DNA from: Promethearchaeota archaeon | GTDB lineage: Archaea; Asgardarchaeota; Lokiarchaeia; Sigynarchaeales; SOKP01 | DNA length: 10,474 nucleotides | Direction: 5' to 3' | Assembly: GCA_016839655.1 (NCBI GenBank) | Contig: JAEOTW010000112.1 | Location: forward strand, 1 to 10,474 | Shown here: piece after piece, positions 3,978-10,474 of the stretch | Numbering within the stretch: position 1 is the stretch's first letter | Layout of the letters: every line of letters starts with the position of its first letter | Notes under the pieces: model-generated | Databases searched by the model: none | The model's input: only the letters and a program-made list of their open reading frames with translations | What the model was told of the DNA's origin: nothing | Translations under genes and position numbers: made by a program

Positions 3978-6900
3978 ATGGAGGGTTCAGTATTAGTTAT
4001 TGGTGGGGGGATAGCAGGGATACAAGCTTCTTTGGATTTAACTGAATTAGGCTTTAAAGTTCACTTAGTAGAAAAGACTCCTTCAATTGGAGGAAGAATG
4101 GCTCAACTTGATAAAACCTTTCCAACAAACGATTGTAGTTTATGTATTCTTGCCCCTAAAATGGTGGAAGTATTTAGAAATCCTAACATTGAATTAATGA
4201 CTTATCATGAAGTTCAAAAAGTCTCTGGAAAGCCAGGAAATTTTGTGGCTACAGTCCTTAGGAAACCTCGTTACATTGATGAGACTAAATGTACAGGATG
4301 TGGCAGTTGTGCGGTTAAGTGTCCAAAGATCGAATTCCCTAACATCTTTGATATGAATCTAGGTAAAAGAAAATCAATTTATATTCCTTTTCCTCAAGCA
4401 GTTCCTCCTGTTTATTTAATTGACCCTCAATTATGCTTAAAACTAACTAAAGGTGTATGTGGGGTTTGTGAGAAAGTTTGTAAGGCAGAAGCAATAGATT
4501 ATGAACAAAAACCTCAAGAACTCAAATTGAATGTTGGTGCTATTGTTGTTGCTACTGGATATGATGTTTTAGGAGAGGAATTAACTTCAAGATGGGGTTA
4601 CAATTATAAAAATGTGGTAAATGCTTTAGAATATGAACGAATGTTATCGGCTTCTGGTCCATTTGACGGAGATATTCTGCGTCCCAGCGATGAGACCGAA
4701 CCAGAAAAAATAGCATTTATTCAATGTGCTGGATCAAGAGATCTACGTGAAGGGATTCCTTATTGTTCTAGTGTATGTTGTATGTATACAGCAAAAGAAG
4801 CGATAATTACAAAGGAGCATTCTGAAAACTCAAAATGTTTTGTATTTAGGCATGATGTGAGGGCATATGGAAAAAACTTTTATGAATTCACTCAGAGAGC
4901 TCAGAATGAATATGGAGTAAAATATTTCCAAACTAAAATTAGCAGAATTATAGAAGATCCTGAAACAAATGATCTTGTAATTCATTATGAAGACTTGAAA
5001 AATGGAAAGTTTAAAGACTTCAAAGCAAATCTAGTTGTATTAGCAACACCTCTCGTTCCTTCAGCGGGAACTAAAGAATTAGCTGAGATTTTAGATCTTG
5101 AACTAGACGAGTACTTTTTCTTCAAAGAGAAATCGTATTTCAACAAATCTTTATCCTCGAGAGAAGGGGTATTTTTAGCGGGGTTTTGTCAAGGTCCTAT
5201 GGATATACCCGAAACTGTAGCTGATTCCAGTGGTGTTGCTTGTCAAGTTGCGACATTACTTAATTCCTTTAAGTTTTCTGAGACAAAAGAAAGAGAAATT
5301 GAACTATCGGAAATGGAGGTTAAAGATACCGATAACCCTAGAATAGGTGTAATGGTATGCCATTGTGGTATTAATATTGGAAAATATGTTGATATACCTC
5401 AGGTTATTGAATCAATTAAGGCTTTACCCAATGTAGAATTTTGTGAAGATAATTTATATTCTTGTAGTTCTGATTCTCAAGAACGTATTAAAGAAGTTAT
5501 AAAAGAATACAACCTAAATAGATTCCTCGTAGCTTCTTGTACTCCTCGAACACATGAATCCTTATTTCAGGAAACCTGTCAAGAAGCGGGTTTAAATAAA
5601 TATCTTTTCGAAATGGTAAATATACGTGATCAATGTTCATGGGTTCATATGACAGAAAAGGAGCTAGCTACTCAGAAAGCAATAGATTTAGTTAGAATGG
5701 GAGTCGCTAAATCAAGATTATTAAAACCACAGGAAGAAGAAAAACTAAAAATCACTCAAGCAACATTAATTATTGGTGGGGGTATATCAGGGATGACAGC
5801 TGCATTAAGTATCGCAAATCAAGGATTTGATGTTTATCTTATAGAAAAAGAAGAACATTTGGGTGGGAATTTAAGATTCTTGAATATGCTATATCCTACC
5901 CAACAAGATGCTTCAATTATCTTAAATGAGACCATAGAGAAAATAATAAATCATAATAAAATTCAAATCTTTCTAAAATCTAAATTAACTGGTATTAACG
6001 GATATATTGGCAACTATAACGCAACACTTACTGATTCAGATAATAAAGCTCATGATTTACAAATCGGTACTATAATTGTTGCCACTGGAGGAAAAGAATT
6101 AAAACCGAATAAATTTTTTGATTATACTTACACAAACCATAATGTGATTACGCAATTACAATTAGAGCAGCAATTAAAGGATGAAGATCACTCATGGCTA
6201 GATAAACTCAATCATATAACCACTCTGTTATGTGTTAATGCAAGACAAGAAAAAGATATAACATATTGCTCAAATATTTGTTGTGAAAGTGCTATTAAAA
6301 ACATTAATATTCTAAAAGAATTAAAACAAGATCTCAAATTAATAGTTCTTTATCGAGATCTCCAAATGGCAAAGAAAGAATTTGAGAAATATTATCGTGA
6401 ACGTAGAAAGGATGCTATATTTCTAAGATATGATTTAAGTAAACCTCCAGTAATCAAGGAAGGAAAAACAGGAACAAGCCCATTTGAAATAGAAGTATTT
6501 GATACGAATTTACAAGAAAATATCAATTTTAAAACAGATCTATTAGTATTATCAACACCCATGGTTCCAGCTGATAATATGGATGAGTTGGCAAAAATGC
6601 TTAAAGTTCCTTTGGATAAGAATGGATTCTTTTTAGAGGCTCATGTCAAATTACGACCATTGGATTTTGCTACAGACGGTATATTTTTATGCGGATGTGC
6701 TCATTGGCCTAAAAATATACAAGGTTCAATCTCGCAAGCGAATGGAGCAGCGGGAAGGGCATGTCGTTTTTTAAGTGCGGAGGAGATTACTACTTCTGGA
6801 TTAGTAGCAGAAGTAGATCAAGAGTTATGTATCGGTTGTGGTACTTGTGAAGAAGCTTGTTCGTACAATGCCATAGAACTCACAGAAATTCTAAGAGAAT

Positions 6901-7058
6901 ATGAAGAGGTAAATTTACCAATTATAAAATCTTCAATAAATTCAGGATTATGCAAAGGATGCGGGACATGTGCAGTAAACTGTCCAGTTGGGGCAATAAC
7001 AATCAAACATTATGATTTTGAACAAATCAATGCTATGATTAGGACACTAGCAATGTAA
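3978..7058 (+). CDS. hdrA: Double (fused) HdrA: FAD/iron-sulfur electron-bifurcating core subunit, full length
   Basis: This 1026-residue protein is much longer than methanogen HdrA (about 650) because it joins two HdrA-like halves. Residues 1 to about 440: FAD domain with VIGGGIAGI (7-15), NDCSLC (51-56), and an inserted ferredoxin with C105/C108/C111/C115 and C153/C161/C164/C168. Residues about 455-580: the HdrA-type N-terminal cluster domain, with VCHCG (C461, C463), C489, C496, SCTPRTHE (C521) and QCSWVH (C553). Residues about 595-940: a second FAD domain with IIGGGISGM (598-606) but no inserted ferredoxin. Residues about 950-1010: C-terminal ferredoxin CIGCGTC...C and CKGCGTC...CP. In the family, FAD splits electron pairs between high- and low-potential acceptors. 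It has no membrane segment and is cytoplasmic. No Shine-Dalgarno site precedes the ATG. Start MEGSVLVIGG is shared with the downstream paralogue, which supports it. A T-rich spacer separates it from the next gene. Confidence 0.95.
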   Translation: MEGSVLVIGGGIAGIQASLDLTELGFKVHLVEKTPSIGGRMAQLDKTFPTNDCSLCILAPKMVEVFRNPNIELMTYHEVQKVSGKPGNFVATVLRKPRYIDETKCTGCGSCAVKCPKIEFPNIFDMNLGKRKSIYIPFPQAVPPVYLIDPQLCLKLTKGVCGVCEKVCKAEAIDYEQKPQELKLNVGAIVVATGYDVLGEELTSRWGYNYKNVVNALEYERMLSASGPFDGDILRPSDETEPEKIAFIQCAGSRDLREGIPYCSSVCCMYTAKEAIITKEHSENSKCFVFRHDVRAYGKNFYEFTQRAQNEYGVKYFQTKISRIIEDPETNDLVIHYEDLKNGKFKDFKANLVVLATPLVPSAGTKELAEILDLELDEYFFFKEKSYFNKSLSSREGVFLAGFCQGPMDIPETVADSSGVACQVATLLNSFKFSETKEREIELSEMEVKDTDNPRIGVMVCHCGINIGKYVDIPQVIESIKALPNVEFCEDNLYSCSSDSQERIKEVIKEYNLNRFLVASCTPRTHESLFQETCQEAGLNKYLFEMVNIRDQCSWVHMTEKELATQKAIDLVRMGVAKSRLLKPQEEEKLKITQATLIIGGGISGMTAALSIANQGFDVYLIEKEEHLGGNLRFLNMLYPTQQDASIILNETIEKIINHNKIQIFLKSKLTGINGYIGNYNATLTDSDNKAHDLQIGTIIVATGGKELKPNKFFDYTYTNHNVITQLQLEQQLKDEDHSWLDKLNHITTLLCVNARQEKDITYCSNICCESAIKNINILKELKQDLKLIVLYRDLQMAKKEFEKYYRERRKDAIFLRYDLSKPPVIKEGKTGTSPFEIEVFDTNLQENINFKTDLLVLSTPMVPADNMDELAKMLKVPLDKNGFFLEAHVKLRPLDFATDGIFLCGCAHWPKNIQGSISQANGAAGRACRFLSAEEITTSGLVAEVDQELCIGCGTCEEACSYNAIELTEILREYEEVNLPIIKSSINSGLCKGCGTCAVNCPVGAITIKHYDFEQINAMIRTLAM

Positions 7059-7190
7059 TAAAAGAATATGAGAAAATATCTTATTTGACAATAGAGTTAT
7101 TAATTCTAATCCGAAAAAATAAATTATTTCCTTTTTTTTCCTTATCATTATCATTGCTTCAAATAGTGATTTTTAAACTTATTAATTAAA
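7059..7190 (+). terminator. Spacer with T-rich tract between hdrA and the hdrD-like gene
   Basis: The 132-base spacer contains ATTTCCTTTTTTTTCC (about 7125-7141), a plausible archaeal termination site for hdrA. After it, TTTTTAAAC (7171-7179) is TATA-like but only 12-20 bases from the GTG at 7191, too close for a normal leaderless start. The hdrD-hdrA pair may therefore have its own promoter, or be read through from the upstream hdrA. Confidence 0.35.
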
Positions 7191-8471
7191 GTGAAACCTA
7201 TTACTGAAACAACAAAGGTTGATGATTTAAAGGAACAAGAGGATGACATCAATTCATACCTTGAGAAAATTTATGAACCAAATATAAGAAAATTATTGTA
7301 TCGATGTTATCAATGTGTTCGCTGTAGTGGTGTTTGTCAGCTCAGTAAAGTTCAAACTTTTGAGCCCAGTCGGATTATTCAAATGATATTGGAAGGATTT
7401 GAGGATAGGATCATTGAAAGTGGGACTTTATGGGATTGCTTGACATGTAATGCTTGTCTTCAAAACTGCCCTGAGGGAATAAACTTCGCAGATATAGTAA
7501 GAATGGCAAAATATAAGATGCGAGAAACTAATAATCAAAATTCAGATGATTTAATTGCTCATAAAGGAGTTTATACCACCATTTCAGAGATAATGAGTGA
7601 AGCTCATATAAATCCAAAAAGATCTCTTGAATGGATTCCTAAGGGATGTGAAATTTCAAAACAGGGGAATATAATGTATTATGTTGGTTGCTTACCGTAT
7701 TTTAATTTTGAGTTTGAAAACTCTGAATCTATAGCAGAAAGTACTCTAAAAATTCTCTGCCAAATGGAAAAAGAACCAATAGTAGTTCTTGAAGACGAAA
7801 TTTGCTGTGGTCATGATCTTTATTGGGGTCAAGGAAAACTCAAAGAATTCATCAATCTAGGAAAAAGAAATATAAAAAGAATTGAAGAAACGGGAGTTAA
7901 AACCATCATTACTGCCTGTGCTGAATGTTATAGGTCTTTTAAAGTAGATTATCCTAAGATTTTCGAAGGCTTTAAAGATAAATTTGTTGTTAAACATTTA
8001 ATTGAATACATATATGAAAATTGGAAAGCAAAGAAGATTGAATTTATTAACCCATCTAAAAAGGAAGAACTCATCCCTTTTACCTACCATGATCCATGTC
8101 GTTTAAGTAGGTTTTTACCTAAAGATAGCAATATAATAGAAAATGTTCGTGAGATTTTTTTTCATCTAAAAGATATTGGATATAAGTTTAATGAAATGGC
8201 ACATAATAAAACTGATGCATTGTGCTGCGGTGTAAGCTCTTGGATGAATTGTAATGATCGTTCAAAAGCCTTGCGTTATAAAAGGTTACTCGAAGCAAAG
8301 GACGCAGGGGAGATAATGGTTACTTCTTGTCCTAAATGTAAAATGCATTTGTCCTGTTTACAGGAGGATTATGAAGATATATCTTCAATTGAAATAGTCG
8401 ATTTTTCTGAGTTCTTAGTGAATTTAATAAAAATTGCTGAACCTAATCAAAATGTGGAGGCAGAAAAATAA
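7191..8471 (+). CDS. hdrD: HdrD-like protein: HdrC-type ferredoxin fused to two HdrB-type CCG domains
   Basis: The 426-residue protein combines what methanogens split into HdrC and HdrB; its length and order match HdrD. Residues about 37-97 carry two [4Fe-4S] sites: C39/C42/C45/C49 (CYQCVRCSGVC) and C83/C86/C89/C93 (CLTCNACLQNCP). Two cysteine-rich CCG domains follow. The first has C167, C205-C206-G and C243-x2-C246, with the canonical 35-residue spacing after CCG. The second has C303, C345-C346-G and C380-x2-C383, with 41- and 32-residue spacings, slightly outside the usual range. In Hdr these hold noncubane [4Fe-4S] clusters where disulfide (CoM-S-S-CoB in methanogens) is reduced; the substrate here is unknown. 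No membrane segment. GTG start; the next internal Met is residue 65, inside the ferredoxin, so an early start is required. It overlaps the next hdrA by one base, so the two proteins are probably partners. A glycolate-oxidase-type or other CCG oxidoreductase role is the main alternative. Confidence 0.9.
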   Translation: MKPITETTKVDDLKEQEDDINSYLEKIYEPNIRKLLYRCYQCVRCSGVCQLSKVQTFEPSRIIQMILEGFEDRIIESGTLWDCLTCNACLQNCPEGINFADIVRMAKYKMRETNNQNSDDLIAHKGVYTTISEIMSEAHINPKRSLEWIPKGCEISKQGNIMYYVGCLPYFNFEFENSESIAESTLKILCQMEKEPIVVLEDEICCGHDLYWGQGKLKEFINLGKRNIKRIEETGVKTIITACAECYRSFKVDYPKIFEGFKDKFVVKHLIEYIYENWKAKKIEFINPSKKEELIPFTYHDPCRLSRFLPKDSNIIENVREIFFHLKDIGYKFNEMAHNKTDALCCGVSSWMNCNDRSKALRYKRLLEAKDAGEIMVTSCPKCKMHLSCLQEDYEDISSIEIVDFSEFLVNLIKIAEPNQNVEAEK

Positions 8472-8473
8472 TG
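8456..8473 (+). promoter_or_regulatory. Shine-Dalgarno site inside hdrD and stop/start overlap with the next hdrA
   Basis: GGAGG at 8456-8460 lies 10 bases before the ATG at 8471. The upstream stop TAA (8469-8471) shares its last base with that ATG. This is strong evidence for translational coupling and fixes the start of the downstream gene. It also contrasts with the first-in-unit genes at 3978 and 7191, which lack such a site. Confidence 0.85.
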
Positions 8474-10474
8474 GAAGGCTCAGTATTAGTCATTGGTGGT
8501 GGTATAGCAGGAATTCAAATTTCTCTTGATCTCACCGAATTAGGATTTAAAGTTTATTTAGTAGAAAAGTCCCCTTCAATAGGAGGAAGAATGGCTCAAT
8601 TGGATAAAACATTTCCAACGTTAGATTGTTCTTTATGTATCTTAGCTCCTAAAATGGTTGAAGTATTTAGAAATCCGAATATTGAACTAATGACCTATCA
8701 TGAAGTTCTTAATATTGATGGCGAGCCTGGTGATTTCACAGCAAAAATTTTAAAGAAACCAAGATATGTTGATGAATCAAAATGTAAAGGGTGCGGAGAT
8801 TGTGGAAATAAATGTCCTAAAATTTTAGCCCCAAATCCTTTTGAAATGAATATAGGTAAAAGAAAGTCCGTTTATATTCCTTTTCCTCAAGCAGTTCCTC
8901 CTATCTACTTAATTGATTCAGAAATGTGTTTATATTTGAAGAAGGGAGTATGTCAAGTATGTAAAAAAGTCTGTACTGCTGATGCGATAGATTTTGAACA
9001 AAAACCTGAAGAATTTGAGATTAAAGTTGGAGCAGTAGTGGTCGCGACTGGATTTGAAATGCCTGCTGAAGAACTATCATCAAGATGGGGATATAGATTT
9101 GAAAATGTTGTAAGTGCTCTTGAATATGAAAGAATATTATGCGCATCTGGTCCATTTGAAGGTCATGTTATGAGATTAAGTGATGAAAAGGAACCTGAAG
9201 TAATTGCGTTTGTTCAATGTGCAGGTTCAAGAGATCTTCATGAAAATGTACCCTTCTGTTCTAGTGTATGTTGCACATATACAGCAAAACAAGCAATCAT
9301 TACACAAGAGCATTCAGAAAATTCAGAATGTTATGTATTTCGACATGACATACGTGCGTATGGTAAAAATTTCTATGAATTCACAGAAAGAGCTCAAGAA
9401 GAATATGGTGTAAAATATTTTCAATCGAAAATAAGTACAATTGAAGAAGATCCCAAAACCAAAGATTTACTTATACATTTTGAGGATTTAAAAACTGGTG
9501 AATTCCAAGATTTTCGTGCCAATTTAGTTGTTCTAGCATCACCCCTTGTTCCATCAAAAGGAGTTAAAGAATTAGCAAACTCTTTAGGAGTGGAGTTAGA
9601 TAAATACAACTTTTTTCAAGAAAAATCGTATTTTGATAAATTGAAATCTACAAGAAATGGAGTCTTCTTATGTGGATTTTGTCAAGGACCAATGGATATT
9701 CCAGAAACTGTTGCAGATGCTAGTGGAGTAGCTGCACAAATTGCAGATTTATTAAATTCCGTAAAGTACACCCAAATGAAAGAGAAAGTCTTTGATGTAC
9801 CAGAAAAGGTAGTCAAGATCACTGATGAACCAAGAATAGGCGTAATGGTTTGTCATTGTGGAATTAATATAGGAAACTATGTAGATGTGCCAAGAGTGGT
9901 AGAATATGTTAAGGAATTACCAAATGTAGTGGTTTGTGAAGCAAATTTATACTCCTGTTCTTCTGATTCTCAAATAAGGATTAAGGAATTAATTGATGAA
10001 TATAATTTAAATCGCTTTATTGTCGCATCTTGTACTCCAAGAACTCATGAATCATTATTTCAAGAGACATGTCAAGAAGGAGGTCTGAATAAATATCTTT
10101 TTGAGCTTGTTAATATTCGAGACCAATGTTCCTGGGTTCATATGACAAAAAAAGAGGCAGCTACAGAAAAGGCTATAGATTTAATAAGGATGCATGTTGC
10201 TAAATCAAAATTATTAAAACCTCAGAGAGAAGATAAAATTGATATTACACATACAGCATTAGTTATTGGAGGTGGCGTTTCTGGTATGACTGCAGCTCTA
10301 AATATTGCTAATCAAGGATTTAAAACTTTTCTTGTAGAAAAAGAAAAACAATTAGGTGGAAACTTAAAACATCTAAATGTTTTGTATCCCGTACATAAGA
10401 ATGCCTTAGAATTATTAAGTGAATTAAAAGAGAAATTAGATAAAAACAACAATATTCAAGTATTCTTGAGTAGT
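8471..10474 (+). CDS. hdrA: Second double HdrA, N-terminal 668 residues (3' end outside window)
   Basis: The frame is open without a stop from the ATG to the last base of the window (668 codons). It aligns with HdrA at 3978-7058 without a single gap over all 668 residues; the first 80 residues differ at only five positions, with lower similarity later. The same elements are present: VIGGGIAGI, LDCSLC, the inserted ferredoxin CKGCGDCGNKC and CLYLKKGVCQVCKKVC, the VCHCG cluster domain at 460-464, SCTPRTHE, QCSWVH, and the second FAD motif VIGGGVSGM near 598-606. About 360 more residues are expected beyond the window. It carries C401 where the paralogue has alanine, and C223 where it has serine. 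The one-base overlap with hdrD and the GGAGG site show they are made together, so this HdrA is the likely direct partner of that HdrD-like protein. An mvhD after it would mirror the arrangement at 1-893. Confidence 0.95.
   Translation, partial: MEGSVLVIGGGIAGIQISLDLTELGFKVYLVEKSPSIGGRMAQLDKTFPTLDCSLCILAPKMVEVFRNPNIELMTYHEVLNIDGEPGDFTAKILKKPRYVDESKCKGCGDCGNKCPKILAPNPFEMNIGKRKSVYIPFPQAVPPIYLIDSEMCLYLKKGVCQVCKKVCTADAIDFEQKPEEFEIKVGAVVVATGFEMPAEELSSRWGYRFENVVSALEYERILCASGPFEGHVMRLSDEKEPEVIAFVQCAGSRDLHENVPFCSSVCCTYTAKQAIITQEHSENSECYVFRHDIRAYGKNFYEFTERAQEEYGVKYFQSKISTIEEDPKTKDLLIHFEDLKTGEFQDFRANLVVLASPLVPSKGVKELANSLGVELDKYNFFQEKSYFDKLKSTRNGVFLCGFCQGPMDIPETVADASGVAAQIADLLNSVKYTQMKEKVFDVPEKVVKITDEPRIGVMVCHCGINIGNYVDVPRVVEYVKELPNVVVCEANLYSCSSDSQIRIKELIDEYNLNRFIVASCTPRTHESLFQETCQEGGLNKYLFELVNIRDQCSWVHMTKKEAATEKAIDLIRMHVAKSKLLKPQREDKIDITHTALVIGGGVSGMTAALNIANQGFKTFLVEKEKQLGGNLKHLNVLYPVHKNALELLSELKEKLDKNNNIQVFLSS

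Noticed and set aside
6818..7006. A - strand frame inside hdrA
   Set aside because: It is antisense to the C-terminal ferredoxin domain of HdrA, whose cysteine motifs are unmistakable.
9204..9609. Two frames, one on each strand, inside the second hdrA
   Set aside because: Both overlap the continuous 668-codon HdrA frame, which aligns gap-free with its paralogue; these are out-of-frame shadows.

Overview
The window is an AT-rich stretch of what is most likely an archaeal genome. The signs are an archaeal-type Hdr/Mvh redox gene set, candidate TATA boxes close to or about 26 bp before start codons, first genes without a Shine-Dalgarno site while internal genes have one (AAGGT or GGAGG), and T-rich tracts after genes. 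The gene content and style (large fused HdrA, an HdrC-HdrB fusion, MvhD, a VOC protein, small orphan proteins) fit an Asgard archaeon such as a Lokiarchaeota relative. That placement is an inference, and no marker gene in the window settles it.

Layout. (1) 1-893: the 3' end of an hdrA-type gene, followed 18 bp later by mvhD on the + strand. (2) 894-3977: an accessory interval. It holds a VOC-fold protein on the - strand (1099-1530), two unrecognised + strand genes (1895-2284 and about 2348-2767), a small - strand protein with a PARP-like C2HC zinc motif (2903-3154), a probable 51-residue two-helix membrane protein on the - strand (3281-3436), and about 540 bp of apparently non-coding DNA. A short repeat family occurs three times in this interval (about 904, 1772 and 2836). 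(3) 3978-7058: a complete 1026-residue double HdrA. (4) 7191-8471: an HdrD-like protein in which HdrC-type ferredoxin and HdrB-type CCG domains are fused. It overlaps by one base a second double hdrA (8471 to the window end, open, 668 codons visible).

How the genes may work together. HdrA proteins carry FAD and [4Fe-4S] clusters and are the electron-bifurcating or confurcating core of heterodisulfide reductase complexes. HdrB, HdrC and HdrD carry the ferredoxin relay and the noncubane cluster site that reduces a disulfide. MvhD is the [2Fe-2S] adaptor that links HdrA to a hydrogenase, formate dehydrogenase or other electron donor. The window therefore encodes parts of at least two, probably three, paralogous HdrA-based complexes. 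No hydrogenase large or small subunit, formate dehydrogenase or F420-dependent subunit is visible, so the electron donor and the physiological acceptor cannot be read from this sequence. The accessory interval looks like an insertion zone between two Hdr modules.
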